A stretch of DNA of 63,010 nt, from IMG/VR virus record IMGVR_UViG_3300025301_000010, positions 1 to 63,010 of that record; one strand, given 5' to 3'. Position numbers and translations under genes: made by a program. The notes beneath the pieces are model-generated. The model was not told the DNA's origin. It saw only the letters and a list, made by a program, of their open reading frames with translations, and searched no databases. Of the stretch, positions 51,078-59,698 are shown piece by piece. This DNA is from a virus. The first letter of the stretch is position 1; every line of letters starts with the position of its first letter.

Positions 51078-51628
51078 TTTTTTTCCATTTCCTCAATCTC
51101 TTCCTTGCGGAAGTTTTCCTGATTAAGGGCCTGTTGCATGATGAACGCGAGGAGGGTGCGGTCCGCACTAATCAGCGCCTTCCAGAGATTATTCTCGTCA
51201 AAAGGGCGATCTTCCCGTGATCCATCTTCACTTGTGAACTTAATATTCTTCCAGTCGGACACGAGTGCTTGTGAGCGTTTCGCGGTGACGTAGTTCTGGA
51301 CTTTTTCGGGGATATTGTCGAGTTGGTAGTTAGACCCGAACCGATCCACGAGAAAATCTTCCATGCGCTTATTGACGTCCATCGACTTCTCGCATCCCGC
51401 TCGCCGCACTTTCAGTGAGGGGCCATCCGGTCCATACCGACCTTCATCGAGCGGACACCATACCCCGTCATCCTCTTTCCCTTGATCGAACACATTGTCA
51501 CCGAGAGAGAAGACCTCGAAGGTTTTTCCGTCCTTGGTAACTTTATGCTTCCCTTCCTCGAATTTCTGCAGATCTGCATCTACGGCTTCAAGCGTCTCCA
51601 TAGGCTCCACTTTCTTTTTTGCTGCCAT
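51074..51628 (-). CDS. Tail assembly chaperone, short form (B)
   Basis: 184 residues, acidic and helical; VFDQGKEDDGVWCPLDEGRYG and VNKRMEDFLVDRFGSNY are notable. The C-terminus is KEEIEEMEKN, and the message ends in the slippery run plus UGA. The ribosome site gggag is paired in a hairpin with upstream sequence (51632-51691), so translation may be kept low relative to the tail tube. Confidence 0.78.
   Translation of the reverse strand: MAAKKKVEPMETLEAVDADLQKFEEGKHKVTKDGKTFEVFSLGDNVFDQGKEDDGVWCPLDEGRYGPDGPSLKVRRAGCEKSMDVNKRMEDFLVDRFGSNYQLDNIPEKVQNYVTAKRSQALVSDWKNIKFTSEDGSREDRPFDENNLWKALISADRTLLAFIMQQALNQENFRKEEIEEMEKN
51077..51083 (-). promoter_or_regulatory. Programmed -1 frameshift site AAAAAAC
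   Basis: On the minus strand the zero frame reads A AAA AAC followed directly by UGA. This is a canonical X XXY YYZ heptamer with the stop codon next to it. The -1 frame continues without stop to 50658. It parallels the left-arm site but uses a different heptamer. Confidence 0.82.
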
Positions 51629-51631
51629 ACC

Positions 51632-51691
51632 AGACTCCCATTGTCACTTGCGTTATTTCCCTCAGCAAGTGGTGAGGGGGAGAGGGAGTCT
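51632..51691 (-). promoter_or_regulatory. Nested hairpin covering the chaperone ribosome site
   Basis: Outer arms agactccc (51632-51639) and gggagtct (51684-51691); inner arms cacttgc (51645-51651) and gcaagtg (51665-51671). Both are perfect. In the minus-strand message the outer 3' arm contains the gggag ribosome site 6 bases before the start at 51628, so the structure should hide it. Confidence 0.6.
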
Positions 51692-51712
51692 AATCCCCCC
51701 CCTCCATGTGGC

Positions 51713-51746
51713 GGTGGGGCGCAGCAAGTTCGGAAAGAACCCCACC
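51713..51746 (-). terminator. Hairpin after the tail tube gene
   Basis: ggtgggg (51713-51719) and ccccacc (51740-51746) form a perfect 7-bp stem with a 20-base loop, starting about 12 bases after the tail tube stop. No clear T-run follows, so it may attenuate or protect the 3' end rather than terminate fully. Confidence 0.4.
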
Positions 51747-51758
51747 TGCCCACACCGT

Positions 51759-52964
51759 TTATGCGTCAACCATGGACACGCACATTGTGTATGTCGATGG
51801 AATCCCGGCGGCTGCTGCTTTGAGTTTGCAGCCGATGTTGAAGTTGACGAGAATATCGTCATCAATGCCACCCGCTTGCGGTGTTCCGTCACTTAGGAAA
51901 TAGAACGCGGGGAGTTCGACAAAAATGGCATTCCCGGCAGCATCCTGGGCGTTGTAATGCAGACGCCGAGACGTGTGTGCCACGAAGTCACTGACTTCAT
52001 CCAACCGGCTATAGAAGATCCCCAGTGTCCCGGTGACCTCAAACGAACCCGCGTTAATGAACCCTGCGCCCTTTTGCCCGATCACGGACGGTCCGCGCAT
52101 CGAGTTATTGACCGTGAGGTTCACCGATTGCACCTGCACCGAACTAGCGGAGAGCTTTAGTCCGTCTAGCCGCACGGCTCCCGCATTCGCGGAGGCGGAC
52201 ATCACCGTATTCGATGATGCGGCAGTCGGAGCGTCATCCAAATCAGTGTCACTTGTGGTCATCGCCGTGCCCATGAAGTCATAGTTCGACTCGATGACGG
52301 CACCAGCGGCGAAGTTCAAATTCCAACTATTCACACGCATCCCGGTGAAGCGTTGAAATGAGTTCGCTGCCGTATCGGCTTGCTCTTTCTGGATGTAGTA
52401 AGACCGCGCCGTGGTGCCGTTAATGACCCGCTTGGCTGTCGCAACAGCAAGCGTAGCCCCTGATTCATTCACCAAGTCGGTTTCTTCTTCCGCTAAAAAA
52501 ATCTCGCTGTCCGTCACGGTTTTGACCATCTTGATGCCGTTATTGGCGCTATTCGAAAATCCCGAAATATTGATGGCCTGTCCCGCGACAATATTTCCCG
52601 TCGTATTAAATGATGGCGATGTGCCGGTGTTATCTATGCGCCGTGTCGAGGCAGTCATAATTCCGCCGGGTATCCCCGTTAATGCGGTAGCCGCATACGT
52701 GCCGCGCATGCTCGATTCAATGAAATCATCGTGAGCGGCATAACTCAGCTCATCGTTGAGCCCACCGGTGGCTTGGACCGCGGTTTCTATCCAGTCCGGC
52801 ACCTGTGCGTCACTCCGAATCCGCTGGGATCGTGAGGTTGTTTTGTTATGGGTGAGACTCTCCGATACCACTTCTTTGGTGGTCATATCGGGCGCGCCGG
52901 GAATCGTGTTGAAATCCGCTTCACGCTCAAATTGCACGGACACTCGATTGGTTTCGCCTGGCAT
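51759..52964 (-). CDS. Major tail tube protein (B), long type
   Basis: 401 residues, aaggac-type site before the start. ETNRVSVQFEREADFNTIPG, KTTSRSQRIRSDAQVPDWIE and ELSYAAHDDFIESSMRG are the typical opening of the long phage tube family, followed by FQRFTGMRVNSWNLNF and AGFINAGSFEVTGTLGIFYS near the end. The domain insertion (residues ~110-200) resembles an Ig-like loop. It is of another tube family than 9650-10081. Confidence 0.87.
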   Translation of the reverse strand: MPGETNRVSVQFEREADFNTIPGAPDMTTKEVVSESLTHNKTTSRSQRIRSDAQVPDWIETAVQATGGLNDELSYAAHDDFIESSMRGTYAATALTGIPGGIMTASTRRIDNTGTSPSFNTTGNIVAGQAINISGFSNSANNGIKMVKTVTDSEIFLAEEETDLVNESGATLAVATAKRVINGTTARSYYIQKEQADTAANSFQRFTGMRVNSWNLNFAAGAVIESNYDFMGTAMTTSDTDLDDAPTAASSNTVMSASANAGAVRLDGLKLSASSVQVQSVNLTVNNSMRGPSVIGQKGAGFINAGSFEVTGTLGIFYSRLDEVSDFVAHTSRRLHYNAQDAAGNAIFVELPAFYFLSDGTPQAGGIDDDILVNFNIGCKLKAAAAGIPSTYTMCVSMVDA

Positions 52965-53105
52965 ACTGCACGTCCTTCCTCAGTCCGCGATATCAAATCG
53001 CATAGGTAGAGTAGCTCCCACAATCGGGGGAGACGGAGGTCGCGCCGAATCGGAGCGTTGCCTACCGTGTAGGATAGCAGATACGGACGCGGGAGGGGGG
53101 AGGAT
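52965..53105 (-). other. Gap upstream of tail tube gene (B)
   Basis: 141 bases without a gene. One small hairpin at 53015-53032 (ctccc / gggag, 8-base loop) and one at about 53075-53087 (cctac / gtagg). No clear promoter. It mirrors the non-coding stretch before the left-arm tail tube gene. Confidence 0.35.
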
Positions 53106-53312
53106 TTACACCTCGAAGACTTTCTTGCATCGGCACCGAAACCTACCGGCCAAAATCTCGTTGGAATTTTGATAGGCGCAGACCCGTCCGCACTGGGGAC
53201 ATTTGGCCACCCAGATTTCAGCATCGACGTCCTGGACGTAGCGGCGTTCGAGTTGGATGCGCGGGACGTGTTCCCGCCTGTGTTCGTCCAAACGGGTCAC
53301 TTTGGCAGACAT
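53106..53312 (-). CDS. Zinc-ribbon protein in the tail module
   Basis: 68 residues from ATG 53312. Cysteines in WVAKCPQCGRVCAY and FRCRCKKVFEV give a CxxC...CxC zinc site. The N-terminal half is basic. A small zinc protein between terminator and tube genes is unusual; role unknown. The ribosome site is weak. Confidence 0.5.
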   Translation of the reverse strand: MSAKVTRLDEHRREHVPRIQLERRYVQDVDAEIWVAKCPQCGRVCAYQNSNEILAGRFRCRCKKVFEV

Positions 53313-53320
53313 GGATGCGG

Positions 53321-53779
53321 TTACGTGTACCGACGTTGTGCGGTGAACCGGGAGCGGATGGCTTGTTGCAGCCAACTCTCCTCTTCCCGTTCCGAGCCGA
53401 TATCGACATGCCGGTCAAACGTAATCTGACAATCCGTTTGTGAGCCGACGGTCAAATCGGTCATCCGCAAGATACGGGCGGCTTTCGAGGCAAGGAGGTT
53501 AATGGTGTCCCGCCCACTTTCACGGGGAACGTAGAGTACGCAGGTGGCAAGCCCATTGGCTCGGAAGCGGGGATTACTGGACCCGATACTCTCCTGACGT
53601 TCTTCGCCCCACTCGACCCTGAACCAGCACCAATTGATAGCACGTCCCGTGTCATCGACCTTATCGATCTCTGGGACGTTGACCATTTGCACCGCCGTGG
53701 TGGTGCCCCACTGCGTGAGGAAGTGGCCTTCGACGGCTTGTCGTTCAAAAGAAAGAATCGTGTCCGCGCTTAACGGCAT
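53321..53779 (-). CDS. Tail terminator-like protein
   Basis: 152 residues. LSFERQAVEGHFLTQW, FRVEWGEERQESIG and ATCVLYVPRESGRDTINLLAS resemble the strand-helix order of tail terminators, which cap the tube at the head side. Position between the gp10-like gene and the tube agrees. It overlaps its neighbour by 1 base. Confidence 0.62.
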   Translation of the reverse strand: MPLSADTILSFERQAVEGHFLTQWGTTTAVQMVNVPEIDKVDDTGRAINWCWFRVEWGEERQESIGSSNPRFRANGLATCVLYVPRESGRDTINLLASKAARILRMTDLTVGSQTDCQITFDRHVDIGSEREEESWLQQAIRSRFTAQRRYT

Positions 53780-54273
53780 TAGCCACGCCCTCGCTCTATT
53801 TTCGCACGGAGTTCGTCCACGGCATCGTGGGCAGCGAGCCGGATAAAGCCGTCAGGCGCTTGATTACTATACCCATCTTCCAGATCTGCCATGTATTCAA
53901 TATCAGAGACGAATTGGATCTTTGCCCCTTCCAGGTAGTACAAATCCCCGATAGCAGATCGAGCCTCACTACGTGCTGCATGATAACTAATGGGACTACT
54001 GCCTGTCCGGTCAGTCTCAACGCCGCCGCCAAAGACCTCGATATTGAGCAGGTCATCCCCACTCCCAGCCCCCACATCAATATACCACGACTGCTGGGCG
54101 TTCCCAGAAAACTCGTAGTCTGTTCCTTTGACGTTGTATGGGGTCCGTGACACGATCTTCCCATAGAGGTCTGCTGCCGTGAGACCTGCCTGCCGCCTGA
54201 CCCCACCGGGTAAATCTTTCGCCTGTTTCAAGAGACGTTCCGTGGCTTTTTTAAAATTATCAAATTCGATCAC
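53779..54273 (-). CDS. HK97 gp10-like neck protein (B)
   Basis: 164 residues. The N-terminal helix FDNFKKATERLLKQAKDLP, the strand KIVSRTPYNVKGT and ADLEDGYSNQAPDGFIRLA (the small-residue plus glycine motif before the C-terminal helix) are typical of gp10/neck proteins. Overlaps both neighbours (ATGA type). Confidence 0.75.
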   Translation of the reverse strand: MIEFDNFKKATERLLKQAKDLPGGVRRQAGLTAADLYGKIVSRTPYNVKGTDYEFSGNAQQSWYIDVGAGSGDDLLNIEVFGGGVETDRTGSSPISYHAARSEARSAIGDLYYLEGAKIQFVSDIEYMADLEDGYSNQAPDGFIRLAAHDAVDELRAKIERGRG

Positions 54274-54629
54274 GACGCACCTCCCGCGTAGTTGCGTATC
54301 GGGTATGCCTGGGGAAGCCAGGTCGCCGCCTTGATCAGCGCCACGTCATGGGCGTATTCATCGCACAGTTGAACGGTTTCCACTTGGGTCCGCGCCAGTT
54401 TCCCTTCCCATTGCTCCAGATTTGTCACGTAGCACCACGCCCCGTCCGTTGCCTCACCGGACATCGGATGGGAGCCTTCCGTCCAGATGGGCTTCAGCGT
54501 CCGCACGAAGATGTCACGGCCTCGCAAAAACGCCGGGACCACTGCCATATCGCGGAAGACAGCCAACCGCCACGGCGGTGTCGTCGCATCAAAAAAAGTC
54601 CTGTTGGTGCGGCTATCACCCATCCTCAA
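54270..54629 (-). CDS. Unknown head-tail region protein
   Basis: 119 residues. DMAVVPAFLRGRDIFVRTL and VETVQLCDEYAHDVALIK are characteristic. Start may be the second ATG (MGDSRTNR) two codons later. Coupled to its neighbours. Its place suggests a connector or minor neck protein; I cannot assign it. Confidence 0.5.
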   Translation of the reverse strand: MRMGDSRTNRTFFDATTPPWRLAVFRDMAVVPAFLRGRDIFVRTLKPIWTEGSHPMSGEATDGAWCYVTNLEQWEGKLARTQVETVQLCDEYAHDVALIKAATWLPQAYPIRNYAGGAS

Positions 54630-55036
54630 TCCTCTTCCTCGTCAACCAACTGCACGGAAACGTCGCGTGCGTCGTCTGCTGCTGGGGCGGGGCTTTTCAG
54701 CGCGGCCAGGGCAGCAGAGACTCCTGCGATGGCTTCCTTGACGTGCTCTTCCCGATCTGAGGCTAGGAGGCTCATGTCCATCGACTGATAATAGCTCATT
54801 CCGGCACGGTAGGCGTGACTATGGGCAGCACCGACAGACGGCGCACTAAGCCGTTGTTCGCCCGACTGCATCCCCGCGCCCCACCGACGCTCCCACTCTT
54901 TTTCATCCATTTCTTTCTTGTCCGTCGCGAGTCGCACCGCCCAGCGCAGCCAAATCCGGTCATCCGACCATTTATCCTCTCCCGGCAGACGATCCGCCAA
55001 CGCTAACATTAGTCCATGTAGCATTTCTATATCCAT
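54626..55036 (-). CDS. Unknown head-tail region protein, helical
   Basis: 136 residues. Start 55036 has gaggagg just ahead; an upstream extension is not supported. It contains WSDDRIWLRWAVRLATDKKE, MDEKEWERRWGAGMQ and an acidic tail (QLVDEEED). Possibly a minor head protein. Not assigned. Confidence 0.5.
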   Translation of the reverse strand: MDIEMLHGLMLALADRLPGEDKWSDDRIWLRWAVRLATDKKEMDEKEWERRWGAGMQSGEQRLSAPSVGAAHSHAYRAGMSYYQSMDMSLLASDREEHVKEAIAGVSAALAALKSPAPAADDARDVSVQLVDEEED

Positions 55037-55047
55037 CACTCCTCCTC

Positions 55048-55434
55048 TCACACCAAGACCACATGACATGACCAAATCGCGTCTCCGCCGAGCAAGTGGG
55101 CCTCGCGGATCTGCCACGTCACGCCGTCGTCCTCAATGCGATCTTTATTCGGGCGAATACGCACCCCTGGCAGATCTTCGGCCAGTAGATAAATCCGCCG
55201 TTCCCGTCCCGTGTGGGGGGCCGTTGTCGTGCTCTCGTCCCCGTCCTGCCGGGCAGTCGCTCGCATCATCCGCACGGTCCAGGTCGATTCACTGCGCGTG
55301 ACATTGCCCGTCGTGGCGTTATTCGCGCCCACCACGACTCGGCGGAACACGGCAGCTGAGACATGGCCGCGATGTGCGGTAAAGACACGCCGCGCTGCCG
55401 CTTGGGTGCCGCTCTGCAACCCTAATAAGCTCAT
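55048..55434 (-). CDS. Head closure-like protein (B)
   Basis: 128 residues with a beta-barrel look: VFRRVVVGANNATTG, TWTVRMMRATARQ, RIYLLAEDLPGVRI and VTWQIREAHLL. Position after the adaptor points to a stopper or head closure protein. Overlaps the adaptor gene by 4 bases. Confidence 0.55.
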   Translation of the reverse strand: MSLLGLQSGTQAAARRVFTAHRGHVSAAVFRRVVVGANNATTGNVTRSESTWTVRMMRATARQDGDESTTTAPHTGRERRIYLLAEDLPGVRIRPNKDRIEDDGVTWQIREAHLLGGDAIWSCHVVLV

Positions 55435-55994
55435 CCTTGGATAATCCCCACGCTATGCTGCCCGAGTTCGATATACCCAAAGGGGGCAAACAAGGCTTGG
55501 ACATCCGGCGTGACCGATCCACGCAGCGGGTCCGTGCGATCTAGGGGGTTATTCGCAACTTTCACGCGACTCGTCTGTTGGTCGATGCGATCTTCCCGTT
55601 CCGCGACATCAACCGGGTCGTAGATCTCCCCGTCGATGCCCACGCTCCGTGACGCCACGCGCAGCATTGCGCCGACCATTTCTTTCTGCCCGGACTGCAC
55701 GTCCGTGGGAATGGTGGTGTAATCGACGGAGTTTCGGTTGCGGTCAATCAGACCGGACCTTGGGAACGACAAGGACTGGGTGGTCTCTACGAGACTGCCC
55801 CACCAGACGCCCCAGCGCGTCATGATCTCGGTTGCCCGTACCATGTACCGCAAGAGGGTGGCTTGGTCCACGTCTTCCGCAAGATCCGTATATAATGTCG
55901 AATTGAGGAGCCAGTCCCGTTGCTGCGCCTCCGTGACGAAGGTATTCGCACCGGCCACCACGCTCCCCGTTTCTACCACAAGGGTAATCGCCAC
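55431..55994 (-). CDS. Head-tail adaptor (DnaT-like family, phage connector)
   Basis: 187 residues. AITLVVETGSVVAGANTFVT, then WLLNSTLYTDLAEDVDQATL and WWGSLVETTQSLSFPRSGL are the typical pattern of the phage connector family sometimes labelled DnaT-like. It stands in the gp6-type adaptor place after the coat protein. Confidence 0.72.
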   Translation of the reverse strand: MAITLVVETGSVVAGANTFVTEAQQRDWLLNSTLYTDLAEDVDQATLLRYMVRATEIMTRWGVWWGSLVETTQSLSFPRSGLIDRNRNSVDYTTIPTDVQSGQKEMVGAMLRVASRSVGIDGEIYDPVDVAEREDRIDQQTSRVKVANNPLDRTDPLRGSVTPDVQALFAPFGYIELGQHSVGIIQG

Positions 55995-56006
55995 ACTCTC
56001 ACCCCT

Positions 56007-56180
56007 TTACATGCGGGATTTATCATCCGCTTTCCGTTTGCGAGACAGTGCGGAGGAGACTTTTGACCGAGCAGGTGGCCGTTCGTCGTACTTTGTATGG
56101 ACGGCAGGGTCATAGTCCGATTCATTAATCAGCATATAGCCCTGCCCATTTTGCACCTTCACGGTTTTTGCTTCAGCCAT
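56007..56180 (-). CDS. Small protein next to the coat gene, 57 residues
   Basis: Start at 56180 after a ggagg site. VKVQNGQGYMLINESDYDP followed by AVHTKYDE is the conserved motif of a small phage family found right after coat genes. The C-terminus is basic (SALSRKRKADDKSR). Role unknown; perhaps head completion. Confidence 0.6.
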   Translation of the reverse strand: MAEAKTVKVQNGQGYMLINESDYDPAVHTKYDERPPARSKVSSALSRKRKADDKSRM

Positions 56181-56204
56181 ACGTCTCCTCCCTCACTGTT
56201 TCTG

Positions 56205-57314
56205 TTATCCGGCAATCCGACACGCCAACTCACGACGCACCAGCGTGGCACCGTACAGCACGTCAAAGCTGTACCGGGTCCGTTTGTGCTCGCGTGAGAC
56301 TTCCAGCCGAAGCGTCAATCCGCTCACCGGATCAACGGCGGTTCGGGCAATTCCGTTCAGGCCATCTTCAATGCCAGCCAACGGGCGCGTTGCAAACGCG
56401 AACGCATCGCGGTGGAAGAGCAGGTTGACAGCGTGTGTCGCTTTGAACGTCACGGCTGCGTTATCGGCCCAGGCCACTTTGGCCGCCGGGTACATGGTGA
56501 TCACCGTGGCAGTCGAAGACGCCACCACATAGGTCTGCGTATCGCCCGCGACGGTAAACACATCACCTTCCGCTGGAGCGGTGCCGCCACCATCCCAGGT
56601 CAGGGTTGTATCGCCCACGGACACGGAGGCGTCGTTCACCAAGATGGTGCCGGTGCCGGTGTTCGTGTGGGTCGGCGCGTTCTGGTCCATGAACCAATCA
56701 GCTCCAACCTTGGTGCCGATATTGCCGCGCATGATCACGCCAGCACCGCCGCCAAAACTCGCGTCTTGGAACGCACGGAGCAGGAGGGCGTTGCCTTCCG
56801 CCGACGGGTCGAGAACAACCCGACGATCATCCAGCGGGGCGAGTTGGGTGTTGAGTGTTTTCCGCGCATTGGTGTACTCGGTCAACGCGGACGCGAAGGG
56901 AGTCGTCCCGGCAACTCCTGCGTAGCCGTAAATACCTTTGTATTTGCCAAGAATGTAGCTATCGATGTTGTTCGACAGCGCCTTGATGGCTTCCGACGCT
57001 TGCATCGGGATGGTGCCAGCCATGACTTCGCCCAGTTCCTTGTCAGACAGATGGAACGGCGCTTCATACCACTGGTCCAAATTCACGCTGACGGATGTCG
57101 GCGTTACGTCTGCGGTTGAAGGCGGGGTCGCCCCAGGGCTGACCGCCGCAGCGGTGATCGAAGAAGGAATCGGAATATCGACTGCCTTCCCGCGTTCTCC
57201 AGCGATGGATTCGTAGCCTCGATTCACGAGGCGGGGCATAATGGAATTCTCGCGGAGGGCCAATAAGCCTTGCGCGAGGAGTTTTGGGGTGACTTCGGTC
57301 AGGGTATTCGCCAT
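56205..57314 (-). CDS. Major coat protein, P22-like
   Basis: 369 residues, aggagg site before the start. Opening pattern LTEVTPKLLAQGLLALREN followed by IMPRLVNRGYES, then VDIPIPSSI and YEAPFHLSDKELGEVM, agrees with P22-type coat proteins (HK97 fold with an extra insertion domain). The inserted region (residues ~225-290, VNDASVSVGDTTLTWDGG) looks like an added Ig-like or I-domain. No protease is present; a scaffold gene lies directly upstream in transcription. Confidence 0.85.
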   Translation of the reverse strand: MANTLTEVTPKLLAQGLLALRENSIMPRLVNRGYESIAGERGKAVDIPIPSSITAAAVSPGATPPSTADVTPTSVSVNLDQWYEAPFHLSDKELGEVMAGTIPMQASEAIKALSNNIDSYILGKYKGIYGYAGVAGTTPFASALTEYTNARKTLNTQLAPLDDRRVVLDPSAEGNALLLRAFQDASFGGGAGVIMRGNIGTKVGADWFMDQNAPTHTNTGTGTILVNDASVSVGDTTLTWDGGGTAPAEGDVFTVAGDTQTYVVASSTATVITMYPAAKVAWADNAAVTFKATHAVNLLFHRDAFAFATRPLAGIEDGLNGIARTAVDPVSGLTLRLEVSREHKRTRYSFDVLYGATLVRRELACRIAG

Positions 57315-57490
57315 GATAAATCCTCCTGGGATTCGTTGAGCTGACCCTCAACAACACCACGGGCATTACCCAGAGGGGGGTGGTAGACATCTAAAGCGGC
57401 AGCCCCAGTTCCCGATCAACGTGATCCCCGTCTGCGCGACGGGCGGGGCGCTCCTCCGACAGCTACCTTATCAGGCGGTTAATAGATTGA
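57315..57490 (-). other. Gap between scaffold and coat genes with two hairpins
   Basis: 176 bases without a gene. Hairpin at 57427-57443 (cccgtc / gacggg, 5-base loop) and hairpin at 57335-57352 (gttgag / ctcaac, 6-base loop) located just ahead of the coat ribosome site. The latter is placed like the 5' stem-loops that protect abundant phage messages. No convincing promoter. Confidence 0.42.
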
Positions 57491-58240
57491 TTACGAGACC
57501 GTTATTTGTCCTTTCGCAATCGCTTCAAGATTCCGTCCGAATGTCAGGGGATCGTTCGCATCGATTTTCTGCGACTGAATCCCTTCGTTCGCGGCGTTTG
57601 CGCCCTTCGAGCGCTTGAACAAATGCGGTGCTTGTGGCAGCAGTTGTTCCTGTATCCAAATTTGTGGGGTCATTAATTTCGTCGGTTCCCGTTCGCTGTA
57701 GCGCGGGTTCCCCTGGTCATCGACAGCCACGGTTGCCCCATCGACAAATCGCAATTCTCGTTCCGCACGGAGCTGCACATCCGTCACACCGGAGTCCGAG
57801 ACACCGGTTTCCGTACACGCCGAGGCGACAGAGGCTTTCACCCGCTGTTGATCCAGGTCCCGCAGGGCCTGTGTCCGCTCTGCCTCCAGTTCCTTTTCTC
57901 TGGCACCCGCCTGTTCTCGGTACGTGTCGAATTGGGAGCGGAGTTGTTGGACTTGCGCTTCCAATTCCTTACTGCCGTTGGTGCTCTGTTGCTGGATCTG
58001 TTCTTGCATCTTCCGGTACTGATCTGGATCGATTTCCCGTTTACTATCGATCTCGTCCTTCAGTTTCGCAACGGTGGAGTTCAGATCGCGGTTCGAATTC
58101 CGAAACTCATTCAACCGGGTGCCATCGACAAAGCCTTGCACCTGCAAGACGTACTCGCCGCTGCGCTCATCTTTAACCACACTATCCTTGGCCCACTCTG
58201 GGACCGATTGTTCGTCCGGAAACCTAGAACTAATCGCCAT
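57491..58240 (-). CDS. Scaffold protein
   Basis: 249 residues, aaggag site before the start (58240 preferred to 58243). DEQSVPEWAKDSVV opening, a long central coiled coil (KLKDEIDSKREIDPDQYRK to KELEAERTQALRDLDQ) and a C-terminal DPLTFGRNLEAIAKG with a basic/aromatic end, typical of internal scaffolds. It should guide coat assembly and leave the prohead. It overlaps the portal gene by 11 bases. Confidence 0.85.
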   Translation of the reverse strand: MAISSRFPDEQSVPEWAKDSVVKDERSGEYVLQVQGFVDGTRLNEFRNSNRDLNSTVAKLKDEIDSKREIDPDQYRKMQEQIQQQSTNGSKELEAQVQQLRSQFDTYREQAGAREKELEAERTQALRDLDQQRVKASVASACTETGVSDSGVTDVQLRAERELRFVDGATVAVDDQGNPRYSEREPTKLMTPQIWIQEQLLPQAPHLFKRSKGANAANEGIQSQKIDANDPLTFGRNLEAIAKGQITVS

Positions 58241-59696
58241 CATTAACTCCTTCCACTCCCGTTATACTACGATTTGCCTCTGATGGGGGGGCGGTTGCTC
58301 CCCGCACCGCATCCAACTCCTGCTCCACTGTCTTATCAGGGCGCAACGCTTCGCCCTTTTTCATGTTAAAAAGAAGGGTTTCGTGGGAGATTGCCCCGTT
58401 TTGCCAGGCAGATACGAGCTCGCGCAGGGCATTCGGGTCTAATCCGACTGGGACAAAGTCTTTTTCCATCACAAAATGTTGATCCGCCACAAAAGCCGGG
58501 CTTTCTCCCGCCCACCAGAGCATCCATTGTAAGACTTGGGTCATCCCCTTCTCGTGGGCGTTCGCAATGTCCACCAACGTCGCATTTTCGCCGCTGGCAC
58601 GCAGCATATGGGTCTCGGTCGCTTCCACGAGCTTCCGTGGCGTCTCCAGCAGTCGCGATCCCAATAACGCCATGTTTTCTCGGCGCATATTCAGCGGATC
58701 GCGGAGTGCAATGAGCGATTGCGGGTCCGTTCCGGCGATTTCCATCTTTCCTTGACTGCCCAGGATGATGGCTTTGTCCCCGCCGAGCCGAATCGCCTGA
58801 ATGTTGCCTTTATCGACGTCCCGTTTGGTCGCATCGTCAAAAATGGCGAGTGTAGGGTCCGAGAGGCGGTAGCGTGCGCGTTCATACGACGCTGAGGCGC
58901 GGTAATGGGCCATGTTTTCGTTGACAAGATCAAGTATTGGCGGCGTTTGGATGTCCGAGGACGGATGATCGCCCGATTGGAAGAGGTAAAAAGGAACGAA
59001 ATCCAGCCGCTCGCCATTGCGCGTGGGAAATTCACGCAGCGATTCTTCTTCCTGATAGCGTTCGATGGCCTGATTCTCTGTGGGCAGCTCCAAAAAGACG
59101 CGTTTGATCAGCAAACCGTCCGCATCGAGGTCATAGACCTGGACCCGGCCGCGATACGTCACCTGGAATTCGTCCTGGGGGTCCATCTGCGGGATAGCAT
59201 CACGGAGGCGGACTTGCCGGATTCGGCGTTGTCCGTCTGGGCCGACATCATCCTGTATCCCGAGGATTTGTTCTGCCGTCCAGTTGGTCGCATAGGGAAT
59301 TTGTTCCGGTCCGCCGTCACCCTTGCCGACTAACACGCCGTGGTGGCCGATCAAAATCTGTTCGCGCCCCACTTGCTGCGAGAAGCGCAGAATATCTGTG
59401 CCTTGCCGGTCAAAATTATTCAGCCGTTCCGCGAAGCGCGGCGTTAATGGCGGGACCATGGGAGGGCGGCGGAAGAGCGTGCCGGTGAGACCGCGCAGGG
59501 TCCGTCCCGTCGCGCCGAAAAAGGTCGCGGACTCCAGATAAAATCCGTACACCGCATCGTCCTGCATGGCAGGGGGGCTGGGGAGATACCGCACTCCCCG
59601 CTGTTTGACGGCATCTTGTCCCGCATCCGCATCGCGGCACCGCTGCCAGATGGGAAGCCAATAATATACGTTTTTATCAGGTGTCTGGACTGGCAT
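58230..59696 (-). CDS. Portal protein, DUF4055 family
   Basis: 488 residues, gaggg site before the start. WLPIWQRCRDADAGQDAVK, then LRGLTGTLFRRPP and RQVGREQILIGHHGVLVGKG-type segments fit DUF4055 portals; the helix MRRENMALLGSRLLETP is also typical. Forms the portal ring of head B. Unlike the HK97-type portal at 3112-4422. Confidence 0.85.
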   Translation of the reverse strand: MPVQTPDKNVYYWLPIWQRCRDADAGQDAVKQRGVRYLPSPPAMQDDAVYGFYLESATFFGATGRTLRGLTGTLFRRPPMVPPLTPRFAERLNNFDRQGTDILRFSQQVGREQILIGHHGVLVGKGDGGPEQIPYATNWTAEQILGIQDDVGPDGQRRIRQVRLRDAIPQMDPQDEFQVTYRGRVQVYDLDADGLLIKRVFLELPTENQAIERYQEEESLREFPTRNGERLDFVPFYLFQSGDHPSSDIQTPPILDLVNENMAHYRASASYERARYRLSDPTLAIFDDATKRDVDKGNIQAIRLGGDKAIILGSQGKMEIAGTDPQSLIALRDPLNMRRENMALLGSRLLETPRKLVEATETHMLRASGENATLVDIANAHEKGMTQVLQWMLWWAGESPAFVADQHFVMEKDFVPVGLDPNALRELVSAWQNGAISHETLLFNMKKGEALRPDKTVEQELDAVRGATAPPSEANRSITGVEGVNDGD

Positions 59697-59698
59697 AA

